The notes beneath the pieces are model-generated. The model saw only the letters and a list, made by a program, of their open reading frames with translations. It did no database searches and was not told the origin of the DNA. Positions 47,584 to 59,404 of a stretch of 64,000 nt of DNA are shown one piece after another. The stretch's first letter is position 1. The number at the start of each line of letters is the position of its first letter. The translations under genes and the position numbers were made by a program. Source of the DNA: Endomicrobium sp. (GTDB taxonomy: Bacteria; Elusimicrobiota; Endomicrobiia; Endomicrobiales; Endomicrobiaceae); contig JAISHK010000004.1 of NCBI GenBank assembly GCA_031262585.1, forward strand, positions 1 through 64,000, in the 5' to 3' direction.

Positions 47584-48262
47584 GATCTCTGTCTCCAAAT
47601 ATTGCCGAACCAATCCTAATCATATTGGAACCTTCTTCTATGGCAATTTTATAATCCTCGGACATCCCCATAGATAAAATATCAAAACCAACCGCATCAA
47701 ACGATTCCTTTATATCTTTGAATAAATTATATACCAACTTAAAATAAAATCTTGAATCCTCGAAATTACAATGAGGTGTTATAACCATTAATCCTTTAAT
47801 TAAAATATTTGGAATCATTTGACATTGTTTATAAAATTTTTTTACATTGCTTAAACCAACACCTGTTTTAGTAATTTCTTGCGATACTTTTACTTCTATA
47901 AGACAGTTTTGAGTTTTTCCAATAATCTTAGCGTGCCGATTCAAATCATAAGCCAATTTTATACTATCTAAAGATTGTATTAAATCAAAATTTTCTACCG
48001 CTTTCTTCGCTTTATTCGATTGCAAATGCCCAATAAAATGTTTATTAATACCGCTTAAAGATAAACCTAACTGTTGAAATTTAGGCAAAGCCTCCTGCAT
48101 CCTACTTTCCCCTATATGTTTTATTCCACACTTCAAAGCCTCTAAAATATCCTGACAAGGAAAAGTTTTAGTTACCACCACTATATCAACAGCTGCACTA
48201 CCATTTTTTATTAAATTTATATTATTTTTTATAAATTCAATATTTTCATAAATATTTCTCAT
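47570..48262 (-). CDS. YggS/PLPBP pyridoxal-phosphate homeostasis protein
   Basis: Single-domain alanine-racemase-fold protein that binds PLP but has no known catalysis; it buffers PLP and affects amino-acid pools. The PLP lysine is in IVVVTKTFP near residue 32; further conserved parts are HIGESRMQEALPKF, HFIGHLQSNKAKKAVE, LIEVKVSQEITKTGV, GLMVITPH and LSMGMSEDYKIAIEEGSNMIRIGSAIFG. Full length (230 residues). Located upstream of proC, the usual arrangement. Confidence 0.94.
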   Translation of the reverse strand: MRNIYENIEFIKNNINLIKNGSAAVDIVVVTKTFPCQDILEALKCGIKHIGESRMQEALPKFQQLGLSLSGINKHFIGHLQSNKAKKAVENFDLIQSLDSIKLAYDLNRHAKIIGKTQNCLIEVKVSQEITKTGVGLSNVKKFYKQCQMIPNILIKGLMVITPHCNFEDSRFYFKLVYNLFKDIKESFDAVGFDILSMGMSEDYKIAIEEGSNMIRIGSAIFGDRDRENK

Positions 48263-48409
48263 TTTTTAATATCAGTTTGATTATAACATATTTTTAATAT
48301 TTATAGATACACACAACAGTTTAAAGCAACTTGATTATCTGACACTTTAACATGTTTATGCTCACATTAAAAGTACGTAATTAAATAATCAAGTAAAAAA
48401 CTAATTTTT

Positions 48410-48913
48410 TCACAATTCTTTTCCAGATATATATCCAAATAATCCACCTGATTGAATAATTTTTTGCATAAATTCAGGAAACGGATGAGAAGAGTAGGTT
48501 TCCTTTTTCGTAATGTTTGTAACGATACCTTTACTTAAATTAACTTCTATGATATCACCATTTTCAACTGCTTTTACAGCATCAGGGGCCTCTAAAATGG
48601 GAAGTCCTATATTGATTGAATTTCTAAAAAATATTCTTGCAAAAGAATTTGCAATTACAGCTGATACCCCAGCAGCTTTAATTGATATTGGAGCATGCTC
48701 TCTTGAAGAACCACAACCAAAGTTGTTTTCTGCAACGATTATATCACCTTTGACGACATTTTTTACAAAATCTTTATCTATATCCTCCATACAATGCTTT
48801 GCAAGTATTTCATGATCTGTTGTATTCAAATATCTTGCAGGTATTATTTCATCTGTATTCACATTTGAACCATACTTATGTACCTTTCCTTTTAACACTA
48901 TATCTGCTGCCAT
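48410..48913 (-). CDS. leuD: 3-isopropylmalate dehydratase small subunit LeuD
   Basis: Small subunit (167 residues) of the [4Fe-4S] isomerase that interconverts 2- and 3-isopropylmalate. It has [54 protein letters not shown] and GLPI, the swivelling-domain motifs of the short LeuD type shared by archaea and many bacteria. Strong AGGAGAGG before the ATG. It follows leuC by 23 bases. leuB, often next, is not here. Confidence 0.96.
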   Translation of the reverse strand: MAADIVLKGKVHKYGSNVNTDEIIPARYLNTTDHEILAKHCMEDIDKDFVKNVVKGDIIVAENNFGCGSSREHAPISIKAAGVSAVIANSFARIFFRNSINIGLPILEAPDAVKAVENGDIIEVNLSKGIVTNITKKETYSSHPFPEFMQKIIQSGGLFGYISGKEL

Positions 48914-48936
48914 ATTGCCTCTCCTTTTTAATTAAT

Positions 48937-50199
48937 TTAAATTTCATCAGGCGTTGCTATATAACCCTTTATTGCAGAAGCCGCTGCTACTGCAGGATTG
49001 GCCAAAAATACTTGCGATTCTACATGTCCCATTCTTCCTACAAAATTTCTATTTGTAGTTGACACGCACTTTTCTCCAGAAGCAAGAATTCCCAAATGTC
49101 CTCCAAGACAAGGCCCACAAGTTGGAGCCGAAATAACAGCTCCTGCCTCTATAAATATAGTAAGAAGGCCTTCTTTCAATGCCTGCAAATAAACTGCTGG
49201 CGTTGCAGGTATAATAAAAGTTCTAACATTAGAATTTACTTTTTTGCCTTTCTTTATAACCGAGGCAGCTATCCTTAAATCTTCAATTCTACCATTTGTA
49301 CAAGACCCTATCACAACCTGATCTATATAAGTTTTTTTAATATCGCTTGCGTCTTTTGCATTAGAAGGTAAAAAAGGCAGCGCCACTTGCGGTTTAATTT
49401 TACTACAATTTATTTCATAAACTTTTAAATATTTTGCATCTTTATCACTTGTATATAATTTATAATTTCTTTGTGCTCTATCTTTTAAATATTCCTCAGT
49501 AGCTTCATCAGGCGTAAACACACCATTTTTTCCACCGGCTTCAATAGACATATTTGCCATCGTAAATTTATCCGCCATTGTTAATTTTTTACACGTAGCA
49601 CCTGTAAATTCCATTGAATTATATAAAGCCCCGTCAACACCTATAAGACCTATTATATAAAGAATAATATCTTTTCCACTCACCCATTTATTAAGTTTAC
49701 CAGTTAAAATAAATTTCAAGGATGCCGGAACTTTAAACCAAACTTTTCCAGTTGCCATTACAGCCGCAATATCTGTGGAACCTACTCCTGTTGAAAATGC
49801 ACCTAATGCTCCATATGTACATGTATGCGAATCTGCACCTATAACAACATCGCCTGGAAGAACAAGTCCTTTTTCGGGTAAAATAGCATGCTCTACTCCA
49901 ACGTTTCCGCCTTCAAAATAATATTTTATTTTTTGTTCTTTTGCAAATTCTCTCACAAATTTAACATGTTCTGCACTTAAAATATCTTTATTAGGAGTAA
50001 AATGATCCATAACTAAAGCTATTTTATTTTTATCAAAAACTTTTTTTATTCCTAATTTCTTAAACTCCTTTATCGCCAAAGGAGCTGTAACATCATTTGC
50101 GAGGGCCATATTGACTTTTGATTCTATAAATTCATTGGGTTCAACAATTTTTTTACCACAGTGAGCAGCTAATATTTTTTCTGTAATAGTACTTCCCAT
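48937..50199 (-). CDS. leuC: 3-isopropylmalate dehydratase large subunit LeuC
   Basis: Aconitase-fold large subunit (420 residues, the short archaeal/bacterial type). Motifs: [77 protein letters not shown], and [31 protein letters not shown], providing the three cluster cysteines (SCTNG and the PTCGPCLGG pair). A good GGAG site precedes the ATG. The homoaconitase subfamily is similar, but the leuA neighbour favours leucine synthesis. Confidence 0.95.
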   Translation of the reverse strand: MGSTITEKILAAHCGKKIVEPNEFIESKVNMALANDVTAPLAIKEFKKLGIKKVFDKNKIALVMDHFTPNKDILSAEHVKFVREFAKEQKIKYYFEGGNVGVEHAILPEKGLVLPGDVVIGADSHTCTYGALGAFSTGVGSTDIAAVMATGKVWFKVPASLKFILTGKLNKWVSGKDIILYIIGLIGVDGALYNSMEFTGATCKKLTMADKFTMANMSIEAGGKNGVFTPDEATEEYLKDRAQRNYKLYTSDKDAKYLKVYEINCSKIKPQVALPFLPSNAKDASDIKKTYIDQVVIGSCTNGRIEDLRIAASVIKKGKKVNSNVRTFIIPATPAVYLQALKEGLLTIFIEAGAVISAPTCGPCLGGHLGILASGEKCVSTTNRNFVGRMGHVESQVFLANPAVAAASAIKGYIATPDEI

Positions 50200-50221
50200 T
50201 ATAATTTCTCCTTTTAATAAT

Positions 50222-51766
50222 TTAATTGTTTAATTTTGTAAATGACTTAGCTTTATTAATTGCCTGCATATAAGCCTTTGCACTTGCTTCAACAATATCT
50301 GTTGAAGCACCCTTTCCAGAGTAAATCATTCCCTTATATTTTATTTTTAAAAAAACCTCCCCCATAGCATCCTCTCCCGATGATATAGCTTTTAAAGAAA
50401 ACTCTGCAAGTTTAATATTCATATCTATTATTCTGTCTATAGCTTTATAAACCGCATCAACAGGACCACTGCCACATGCTGCTTCTTGAAAAATTAAAGA
50501 ATTTGTCGTTTTATCGCTTTCGTTTTTTAATATTTTTACTGTCGCTGTAGGGATTGTTCCCATGCCAGAAGTCGCACTTAAATAATTTAAAACGAAAGTC
50601 TCTTTGTCAGAATTTCTGTCTTCATCAATTAAAGCAATTATATCTTCATCAAAAATTGATTTTTTCTTATCTGCTAAAACTTTGAATTTTTCAAACAAAA
50701 ATTCAGATTCTTTGGCATTTAATTTATAACCTAAGTCTTTAACTCTTTTAAAAAACGCATGTCTACCAGAATGTTTGCCTAAAACAAGTAAATTTTCTGG
50801 AATTCCTACATCGGTAGGACTTATAATTTCATAAGTTTCCCTCGCTTTAAGAACCCCATCTTGATGAATGCCTGACTCATGAGCAAAAGCATTCGCCCCA
50901 ACAATAGCTTTATTAATCTGAACAGAAATCCCAGTTAATCTTGAAACAAGCTTACTTGTATTATATAATTCTTTTGTTTTAATAGAATGCTGCACATTAT
51001 AATAATTATCCCTAACTTTTAATACCATAGCTACTTCTTCAAGTGAAGCATTGCCTGCACGTTCTCCTATACCATTTATAGTGCACTCAATTTGCCTTGC
51101 ACCATTTTCAATAGCAGATAATGAATTTGCCACAGCAAGACCTAAATCATTGTGACAATGAACACTTATAGTTGCTTTATTAATGTTAGGTGTTCTTTTC
51201 TTTATCTCAGCTATCCTTTCACCAAACTCTATAGGAGTCATATATCCCACAGTATCAGGAATATTAACACTATTAGCACCGGCATCTATAACACCTTCTA
51301 CAACTTTACACAAAAAATCTATATCAGATCTCCCGGCATCTTCTGCAGAAAATTCTATATCTTTACACAAACTTTTTCCATACCTAACGGCTTTTATTGC
51401 CATATCTAATACTTGTGCTCGAGTTTTTTGTAACTTTTTTTCAATATGTAAATCAGATGTTGCAAGAAATATATGTATTCTAGGTTTCTGTGCATATCTC
51501 ACAGCCTCCCAACATGCTTTTATATCTTTTTCTGCTGCTCTACATAATCCAGCTATAGAAGGTTTCTTGACCTGTTGAGATATGATTTTTACAGCTTCAA
51601 AATCTCCCGGACTGGAAATCGGAAAACCAGCTTCTATAACATCAACTCCTAAGGCAGCAAGCTGATTTGCAACAAGTAATTTTTCCTTTAAATTCATACT
51701 TGCACCAGGTGATTGTTCTCCATCTCTCAAAGTTGTATCAAAAAATATTACTTTATCTCTTTTCAT
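50222..51766 (-). CDS. leuA: 2-isopropylmalate synthase LeuA
   Basis: Condenses acetyl-CoA with ketoisovalerate, the committed step of leucine synthesis. The 514-residue protein has the catalytic barrel ([92 protein letters not shown]) and a C-terminal LeuA regulatory domain (residues ~390-510, ending with [22 protein letters not shown]), so leucine feedback control appears kept. GGAG precedes the ATG. First gene of leuA-leuC-leuD; upstream is a 3.4-kb desert. Confidence 0.97.
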   Translation of the reverse strand: MKRDKVIFFDTTLRDGEQSPGASMNLKEKLLVANQLAALGVDVIEAGFPISSPGDFEAVKIISQQVKKPSIAGLCRAAEKDIKACWEAVRYAQKPRIHIFLATSDLHIEKKLQKTRAQVLDMAIKAVRYGKSLCKDIEFSAEDAGRSDIDFLCKVVEGVIDAGANSVNIPDTVGYMTPIEFGERIAEIKKRTPNINKATISVHCHNDLGLAVANSLSAIENGARQIECTINGIGERAGNASLEEVAMVLKVRDNYYNVQHSIKTKELYNTSKLVSRLTGISVQINKAIVGANAFAHESGIHQDGVLKARETYEIISPTDVGIPENLLVLGKHSGRHAFFKRVKDLGYKLNAKESEFLFEKFKVLADKKKSIFDEDIIALIDEDRNSDKETFVLNYLSATSGMGTIPTATVKILKNESDKTTNSLIFQEAACGSGPVDAVYKAIDRIIDMNIKLAEFSLKAISSGEDAMGEVFLKIKYKGMIYSGKGASTDIVEASAKAYMQAINKAKSFTKLNN

Positions 51767-54700
51767 TTTCTATTCTCCAGCAATTGTTTTTACAACAAAA
51801 CAACCGTTAACTAAATTTATAATATTTATAAAATCCTAATAAAAACATCCCTAATTGTAGACACAGACAAGATTTTCAAGAGCGAATAAATTATTAAGAT
51901 AATCATAATATACTTAACTTAGAGGATGTATTATATATTAAATTGTATTATTTTGCAAAATTATACATTGAATATTTAAGAAACATAGTTAATAGATTTC
52001 GTAATTAAATTTAAATCAAGAACTTAATAGAATAGAAATTTCTCACTAAAAAAGTATAGAAAAATATTATTAAATTACTAAATCAAATACAAAACAGATA
52101 CTACAAAATCAGAGTTTTACGATATATGGGGATAGCAGAGTTATAATAATATTACAAACAGCAAAGAAACCTTCAAAATTTAAATCTAAACACTAAAATG
52201 TATTTAATATTTTGAAATTGGAGAATAAAACATATTTAAGAAATATTGGCATAATCCCTTAGATAATTTGAAAGAAAAATAATTCATATAGTGATATTTA
52301 GTCCAGTATTAATGTCTGTGACCTAGAAAATAAGTACTAAACAAAAATGATACTAGTAAAGTTACTAACGACTTGTGCGGAAAGAGTCATAAGAAAACAA
52401 TTTCTCTTATACTCTAATTTTAATTGACACTCAAACAAAAAGGACCCCAAAAAACTTTATTAGAAATAAATATAAAGCAGAAAAAAGATTGAATATAAAA
52501 AAGAAGAAATAGTGAAAAAAATATAACTGAATTGGTAAAAAAAGAATAACAACTAGAAACTTAATAGATAAAATAGTAAAAACAGTCAACTTTATAACGT
52601 TAAAGAACGATAATAACGAATTATAACAAAAAGAAAAAGTAATAGAGTTACTAGGCGAAAAATTTAAACATTTTTTATCAAGGAAAAAATTATAAGTATA
52701 AAAAAGTAAAAAGTACTAGAAGTCTCTCTAGAAAATATAAAAGTAATTTTAGATAATAAAGAAGTAGAAAATAAAGATTAGATTACTTAAAAATGAAAGA
52801 AAAAGTTGAAGGATTTGAATTTGGAGTAAATATAGTTAAATATAGTATATAGTAAAAAATAATATTATACGATAACATGATAAAATTATATGTATATATT
52901 ATGTAATATGAAATTATTAAAATAAGAAGTTGAAAGTACCAGAAACAGAAAAGAAATACAGATAAACATTATCAACAGTTACAAATGTCTAGAACCATCA
53001 ACAGTATTATAATTTCAGCACTAATAGATTGCCAGGAACATTGAAGAAGAAGAATTATATTAAAATATATCTAATAATTGAGTTAATATTTTTTCTTTCA
53101 TTATTTCTCTCTTATAACATTAGATAAAGAAAAATGTTTATATTCATACTTTCTAACAACATATTATGTTATTTTATTGCTTACAAGAACAATGTAAACT
53201 TCGTTAATTCCACAATCATTTTTCAACCACTCCAAACTTAATATAATTTCATTCCTGACATTTTAACACTTACACAAGCACTTAATTCTCACCTCTAAAT
53301 AACAAAATTAAAAAATCATAATTAAATATCGTTTAAAATACTTATTATACGTGAGCAGAAAATAAGTTGTTATACACATAAAACCATCATTTCTTTCTTT
53401 AGGATTTATATAATAACACACTATTCCTATTGCTGCTAACACATTATCGATTATTGTTCATATTGTTTTATATATAAAATTCTTTTTTAAATTCCACCAT
53501 TAACTACTCTATGCTCTGAATTTCGCAACTATCTTTCAGTAAGTCTTTTATATTTTATGTCGTTATTTTTTGTCCCCTTCTATCTTTTTTTTCTTTTCCG
53601 TTACACTTAATAACAATTGCTAAATTAAAAACCTTCTTAATATATGGTTTTAGTAATCCTCAAGTCTTTGCTTCAATGCTTATACCGTTGGACTTAACAA
53701 ATTAATATCAGTATGATTGATATTAATATACTAATTATTATTTTATTCTTTTTTTATACTATAGTTTTACTCATTAAACTTTCTTTTTAAAATTACTTGA
53801 CTTCAAAAAAACAAATTTTAGTCTATTCGCTAATAAGAATGGACTCACTAGTTTATGTTTTGCTAAATTAATTGTTCAAAAATTATAAAAACAATAATAA
53901 ATTTCAAGCGAAAGTAATATTAGAAGAACAAATTAAACGTATAGTCTAGTCGCACCATTTTGATTTCTTTTATTAAAACTATAACCACAATAAATGTGAA
54001 CTGTCATATTATTAATCAAATTGTTCAAGAATCCATAGAAAATACGTAATTTTATAATTCACTATTTACAACAAACATTGTATATTAAATTTTTAATCAA
54101 ATCTTACATCCATTAATTTAATATTGTTATTTGTTTTATATTTTGAATCTTATTCTAGATTTTTTAACTTAAGATAAAATTATTCCATATCCATTTGTCA
54201 ACATAAACATACATTAGCAAATCACTTGACTGTAAATATATATTTTCTTTGTTAATTAAATTAAATTCGCTTTTTATATCTCTTTTCTTACCATTTTAAA
54301 AATTATCTGAAAACCTATTTTTAAAGTTAGTATCACCATTATTCATTATTTTTAAATATTATTATTCCAATGTATCTTTCTTTTCTTCTATTACATACAC
54401 TCAACTTTTTGCCCACAATTCCAAATAAATAGCACCATATTTCTATTTCTTTTACTACTTCTTTTCCATCTTTTTTATTTTCAAAACTTGAAATAACATG
54501 TACTAAAACTATTATTAAACACTTAATCTTTTCAATTCTTTAATTTTATAATTTATAACACTCTTCTAGTTTATAAAAGTGAAATTTTTATATAAATTAA
54601 CAGTTAGGACAATTATAATATAATAATTTAATAATTCAAACATTATATAAATAATTTTAATTTTTTGATATTTCTGTTTTGTAAAAAGTGACTATCTCTA

Positions 54701-55133
54701 AACATGATATTAAAATTGATAAGTCAACATATTAAAAATATTATTAGTAAATTAAATTTAAAAAATAATTTATGCTCTCACAATATATTAACATATATCT
54801 TAAAAACACACTACAATCTAATATATAACACAGTCATATCATCTAAACAGAATAATATTCCATTATAAACCATAAATAAAAAGATAAATTTTCTACATAA
54901 CTCCAAGTATTAAGTAAATTTAACAAGAAAAAAGGATAAAATTTTACTCTACCGTTTGTTGACACTTACACAAAAATTATTAACCTCTCTAATTCGATTA
55001 AGCTCAACTATTCATTATTTTTACAAACAAAGACTTATTATTTACCCATTATCTTCAAACTTTATTATTCACTACAAAAAATGTTAAAGAAAAATCAGTA
55101 AACAACTTATTAAATATTATTAAATAAAAATAA
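51767..55133. other. 3.4-kb gene desert with unassigned coding debris
   Basis: No open frame of 60 codons or more is listed on either strand, the longest such gap in the window. Some fragments look once-coding. On the plus strand, around 52590-52800, frames give EKVIELLGEKFKHFLSRKKL, VLEVSLENIKVILDNKEVEN and MKEKVEGFEFGVNIVKYSI. On the minus strand near 53640 there is KPYIKKVFNLAIVIKCNGKE, and near 54440 FENKKDGKEVVKEIEIWCYL. I could not place any of these in a family with confidence. No repeats, tRNA or long hairpins were noticed. It probably holds two or more dead genes. Confidence 0.4.
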
Positions 55134-56207
55134 TTATAAAATTAACATGGAATCACCATAAGAAAAAAATCTATATTTTTTCTTAATTGCCTCTTTATAC
55201 GCTTTAAGAATAATTTCCCTTGAAGAAAAAGCACTTGCCATTATAAGAGGTGTTGATTTAGGAAGATGAAAATTTGTAATCAAAGTGTTTATTATTTTAA
55301 ATTTATAGCCTGGATATATAAAAATTGATGTATTACCACAACACTCTTTTAAATACGTCTTATCATTATTCACAATTCCTACCTTTTCGGCTATATATTC
55401 ACTTGCTCTCACCGAAGTAGTACCAACAGCAATTACTTTTTTATTGTTTTTTACAGCTAAATTAATAATATCTGCATTTTCTTTATCTAAAACAAATTTT
55501 TCAGGAATCATACCATGTTTGCTAAGTTCAGTCGTCACAATAGGTTTAAATGTTCCCCATCCAACATGCAAAGTTAAAGTTGCAATGTTAATTCCTTTTA
55601 TTTTAAGAGATTTTAATATATCTTTTGTAAAATGAAGTCCCGCTGTAGGTGCTGCTATAGCTCCAGAATTTTTAGCATATACAGTCTGATACCTTTCTCT
55701 ATCAAATGCTGATAATTCTTCTGCAAGAAAACCTTTTCTATTTATATAATGTGGCAATGGCATAATTCCATATTCTTGTAAGAAATCTAAAATTCCATGT
55801 TTATTAAATTTAACTATAGTTTCACCAAATTCCGATTTTGAAACTACTTTACATTTATAATTGCCTTTAAAATATATTTCTCTGCCTAAAGATAAGGAAG
55901 GTTTCAGCAAAACCTTACATTCTTTATTATTTTGACATAAATTAAGAAATAATAATTCTACAATTCCACCGCTATCTTTTCTACCAAACAGTCTTGAAGG
56001 GACTACCTTCGTATTATTTATTATAAGGCAGTCACCAGCATTAAAATATTCAATTATATCGGGAAATTTTCTGTGATAAAACTGATTTGCTCTTCTATCT
56101 ATCACAAACAATCTTGAATCTTGTCTATTTTCAGCTGGTTTCTGTGCAATCAGTTTTTCAGACACTAAATAATCATAACTAGACAAAACATCATCTTGAT
56201 CGCTCAT
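55134..56207 (-). CDS. queA: tRNA preQ1(34) S-adenosylmethionine ribosyltransferase-isomerase QueA
   Basis: Transfers and isomerises the ribosyl part of SAM onto preQ1 in tRNA, giving epoxyqueuosine. The 357-residue protein has YDYLVSEKLIAQKPAENRQDSRLFVIDR, FPDIIEYFNAGDCLIINNTKVVPSRLFGRK, GIMPLPHYI, RYQTVYAKNSGAIAAPTAGLHFT, LHVGWGTFKPI, GTTSVRASEYIAE and INTLITNFHLPKSTPLIMASAF. It appears intact, whereas the QueH-type reductase gene upstream on the same strand is dead. The queA-ruvB adjacency is ancient; here spoIID and the queH relic lie between. Confidence 0.97.
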   Translation of the reverse strand: MSDQDDVLSSYDYLVSEKLIAQKPAENRQDSRLFVIDRRANQFYHRKFPDIIEYFNAGDCLIINNTKVVPSRLFGRKDSGGIVELLFLNLCQNNKECKVLLKPSLSLGREIYFKGNYKCKVVSKSEFGETIVKFNKHGILDFLQEYGIMPLPHYINRKGFLAEELSAFDRERYQTVYAKNSGAIAAPTAGLHFTKDILKSLKIKGINIATLTLHVGWGTFKPIVTTELSKHGMIPEKFVLDKENADIINLAVKNNKKVIAVGTTSVRASEYIAEKVGIVNNDKTYLKECCGNTSIFIYPGYKFKIINTLITNFHLPKSTPLIMASAFSSREIILKAYKEAIKKKYRFFSYGDSMLIL

Positions 56208-56287
56208 TTACACATATTCTCCCACACAGCTACAACTAATAACGTTCCAGTAATTGACACCTATCATAAAATAAACATACAACAATT

Positions 56288-57430
56288 CTATTTTTTATAC
56301 GTCACGGTTTCGACTTTCGTGCCGGGATAAAAATACTCTAAAATTTCCTTATAAGTTTTACCATTTTCCGACATTCCTTTAGCTCCCCACTGACACAAAC
56401 CCACTTTATGTCCCCAGCCACTACCTTTAAAACAAATTTTATCTTTATATTTTTTTATAGAACTAAAAGTATGACTTTTAATCTTCCACGGATCAACATT
56501 AAGGCGAAATTTGTATGCATTTAAAATAAGTTTGCCTTTTGAATGACTTATTTCTACTTCTTTAACAGTACTAGATGAAGTTTCTTTTTTAATTTTTATA
56601 TTTTTTATTTTACCAATATTAATATTATTATTTGTAAGTTTTTTATTTATAAAATCTATATCTAGCTCTTGTTCCCATTTCGAGTAAGGAGCATTGTAAC
56701 AATAACCACATTTTATACTTTTCAAATACGGTTGTGCATTTTCCAAATTCCATACATGCTTAGGATCTTCTGTATTTCCACCACAATTTGCGTGAAAAAC
56801 CGTTTGAGCAAATTGGCCTTTATAAGATAAAACTTTTCTTTTTGTTTCAGTAACTGCTTGATTTGTAGATCTATTTTCAGTTCTCAATCCTCCATAAACT
56901 TGACAATGCACAGTAGCACACATATCAAATCCTTGAGCAGCATGACGACCAAAATTTGAAACAACATAAGTTCTGCTAACAACAGCTTGAGTCTTCAATG
57001 CTTCCATTTTCCAATCTACTCCAACTTCTTTAGGTAAAACACCTTTAATATAATCTTCTATAGGCAAAACATTAATTACATTTATTTTATTAGCTGACTT
57101 TTTTAATACTAAATATCCTGAATAAGGATTAGAATTAACAAAAACCTTATTATCTGAAGATTCTATTCTCACAGGAAGAGTCAAATTATATTTACCTAAT
57201 CTAACACCATTTTTAGAACTTAAAACTATTACAGTCCCTTTAGCAAGTTTAAATCTTTTGTTCGATGCATCTAACACAAAAAAATCTTTTGAGCTTCCAA
57301 TCGTACAAGAAGGAATATCTAGAATTATTCCTACACTTACATTTTTTTGAACATTGTTTAATGCGTAAGAATTATAATAAAACAGCGAGATAATTAACAC
57401 TATTATCACAAATATTTTTTTTTTATTCAT
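56288..57430 (-). CDS. SpoIID/LytB-domain protein, exported
   Basis: Protein of 380 residues with a signal peptide (IFVIIVLIISLFYYNSYA) and a SpoIID/LytB domain: NVLPIEDYIKGVLPKEVGVDW, MEALKTQAVVSRTYVVSNF, VHCQVYGGLRTENRSTNQAVTET, VFHANCGGNTED and the C-terminal GSGWGHKVGLCQWGAKGMSENGKTYKEILEYFYPGTKV. SpoIID is a lytic transglycosylase acting on denuded peptidoglycan; homologues outside spore formers act in wall turnover or division. A role in sporulation is not implied. The queH relic lies just upstream, queA downstream. Confidence 0.9.
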   Translation of the reverse strand: MNKKKIFVIIVLIISLFYYNSYALNNVQKNVSVGIILDIPSCTIGSSKDFFVLDASNKRFKLAKGTVIVLSSKNGVRLGKYNLTLPVRIESSDNKVFVNSNPYSGYLVLKKSANKINVINVLPIEDYIKGVLPKEVGVDWKMEALKTQAVVSRTYVVSNFGRHAAQGFDMCATVHCQVYGGLRTENRSTNQAVTETKRKVLSYKGQFAQTVFHANCGGNTEDPKHVWNLENAQPYLKSIKCGYCYNAPYSKWEQELDIDFINKKLTNNNINIGKIKNIKIKKETSSSTVKEVEISHSKGKLILNAYKFRLNVDPWKIKSHTFSSIKKYKDKICFKGSGWGHKVGLCQWGAKGMSENGKTYKEILEYFYPGTKVETVTYKK

Positions 57431-57449
57431 TTATTTCTCAATCTCTCTA

Positions 57450-57850
57450 TGAAGACTTATTACACGCACAGTACTTCTGTATATAATATTCTTTTTATTT
57501 CAATAAATTCTCCTCTTCATAAAAGCCAGTTCGGCAATTATGATATAAAAAGTTAATTTTATATTTAAAAGATAAATCATTAGCAATTTGTTTTATCAAA
57601 TCGTGTTTTTGATACAAACTAAAAAGAAGTGAAGTAAAAAAAATCAAAATTCTCGCACTTACCAGACAACACTATTTTTTCAAGTCTTAACACATAACAA
57701 AAATTACATTTTTTTAAGTTTTTATCCTTCCAATTACTGTAATTATATAAAAAATCTTTTTCCTCATAATCTGTTTGCAACATTTCTACTACTACAGCTG
57801 ACATGACACACAACAAACGCGAAGTAAAACTATTTTTCTAAGGCAATTAT
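57450..57850 (-). pseudogene. queH: queH relic (epoxyqueuosine reductase, DUF208)
   Basis: Minus-strand fragments: IVLLRVCCVSC (the N-terminal CCxxC), then in another frame SAVVVEMLQTDYEEKDFLYN, then CYVLRLEKIV, and after a frameshift LYQKHDLIKQIANDLSFKYK with INFLYHNCRTGFYEEENLL and YIQKYCACN. This is the complete QueH order (VCCAPC; CYRLRLE; KHDLIKEI; FLYEDFRPG; YCGC), but three or more frame breaks and stops destroy it. The 65-residue ORF in the track is one of its pieces. Confidence 0.78.
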
Positions 57851-57879
57851 TCATATCCTAATGTTATAGCAATCTTCCT

Positions 57880-58900
57880 TGAAATAAAAATTCAATACCA
57901 ATTAGAAATAAATCCAAATTGTATAAAATAAGACTCGACACGTTTCATTATTGTATCTGGTTCTTTTATAGTTGTCAATACCTTACAGAGAGTGTCCCCA
58001 CCAATTTTTTATAGGTATAAAAAATTTGTCTGTTCATCCTATCGAGACTAGTCATATCAACCTCTAAGACATCAAAAATCTCTTCAACTATCTAATAAAT
58101 AATTTTATTATTTTTTATTTCAGCAAAATATCTAACTCTTTTAAAGAGTCTTTTACGATTCTTGCGATTCGTCTTTAACATTTTGCACTTTCTACAGTTA
58201 CTTTAGAACCAATTGCAATATTCATTATAACAGCAAAACGATTTACTATATCTATCTACAAGTTTTTATATCCACAGAACTCTAAATGCTCTATAATTCC
58301 AAAACCGTTTCTTAAAAAACGCGACAAAAACCTGCTTTTATCATAACTCCTATTAAAGTAAAACGCGAAGTCAGAAAGTTTAGTTGTTTTTGTAGAATGA
58401 CCTTATCCTATTTATAATATATCAAACTTAAAATTTTCTACAACTGAACACAAAAACTTCTCATAAGATGATTTATTCCGTATAATTCATCATAAAAAAA
58501 TATCACCTTTTGAAAGATTTGTAACAATTATCGCTAAATCTCCAACTTTTTCCCAAAATTTGAATAGAAATTATTTTAAGATTGTTCCATTCCTTTTGAA
58601 TCATATGAGAAAGAGTTATTTTTCCCAACCTAGAGAGCAAAAAACAAATAATGATCTAATGATTTCTTCATATCTGTTTGTATTCCTATAAAAACTTTAA
58701 GATTATTCTTAAGCTTATTTTGCTATATAAAATCATCAAGACTTTATGGTCTTAAAAATCTTCCATTTTATCTTCTGCACAAGTTTAAAAGGTTCAACAA
58801 TCCTTTTTAACTCATCCATTAATCCCACCTTTATCACAAAACCACGTAAAGATTCTTTTATCTAAATTTCTAAGAAAATTATTTTCATTTTATTCATGTT
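57880..58900 (-). pseudogene. ruvB: ruvB relic (Holliday junction helicase)
   Basis: Minus-strand frames give SLDDFI, KLKNNLKVFIGIQTDMKKSL, then GLGKITLSHMIQKEWNNLKI (degraded P-loop), VGDLAIIVTNLSKGDIFFYDE (Walker B region), SRFTLIGVMIKAGF and, at the end, TIMKRVESYFIQFGFI. These follow RuvB in order from the first to the last domain, with many stops and shifts between. It follows the ruvA relic on the same strand. Confidence 0.82.
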
Positions 58901-58929
58901 TTTTTCTAGAATAGTTTTCGCTTATTGCT

Positions 58930-59400
58930 CTTCGTATCCCCAATCAGTCCAATTTTTATTATTTGACATTTTTACGCTAAAGATTTTATCTCTTAAAACA
59001 ACAACAAGCTTATCTGCCGTTTTTTTAGTAAATCCTAAAAACGCTACTCAACGCTGTTGAATCTTTAGCAATTATCACAGTTTTAAAATCAGCAAATGAT
59101 ATCGATACTTTATCAAAATATTCCATAACTTTTTTGCTCTTGCCTCTGAACTTCATCTTTAATAAGCAAATAGAAGTCTCTTTCTTCTTTTAATAAAAAA
59201 CCATATAACAAATGCACTTCTACCATATATTCCTGAAACAGTTTTTACAACAAATATTTTACTGAATTCCTATTTTCGAACAATTTTGAGAAAGTAGAAC
59301 TATCGAAATTGTTACAAAACAACCTATACCATTTACATTAACAATTATATTGTTTGTGAATTTTGATTTAAGTAAATCATAAAGATAATTTATCATTCAT
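58930..59400 (-). pseudogene. ruvA: ruvA relic (Holliday junction-binding protein)
   Basis: Minus strand: YLYDLLKSKFTNNIIVNVNG running into IGCFVTIS, the RuvA OB domain, then LLYGFLLKEERDFYLLIKDE, and FTKKTADKLVVVLRDKIFSV, the second HhH region. Frames change at least three times. It lies between ruvC and ruvB debris as in the canonical operon. Confidence 0.8.
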
Positions 59401-59404
59401 TTTC

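Noticed and set aside
51183-51578. 131-codon plus-strand ORF inside leuA
   Set aside because: Shadow of the conserved leuA coding frame; no independent start signal or motif.
52740-52870. Possible response-regulator receiver remnant (MKEKVEGFEFGVNIVKYSI)
   Set aside because: Resembles the K-x-x-G-F-E-x-G-A-D-D-Y-I-V-K pattern only loosely and no phosphoacceptor part could be found upstream.
53440-53690. Possible HPr-like remnant on the minus strand
   Set aside because: The fragment KPYIKKVFNLAIVIKCNGKE has a vaguely similar layout, but the active-site histidine region is not recognisable.
54000-54480. Possible outer-membrane beta-barrel remnant on the minus strand
   Set aside because: A few alternating strands can be imagined (for example around a VHIYCGYSFNKRNQNG segment), but no signature or consistent frame supports it.
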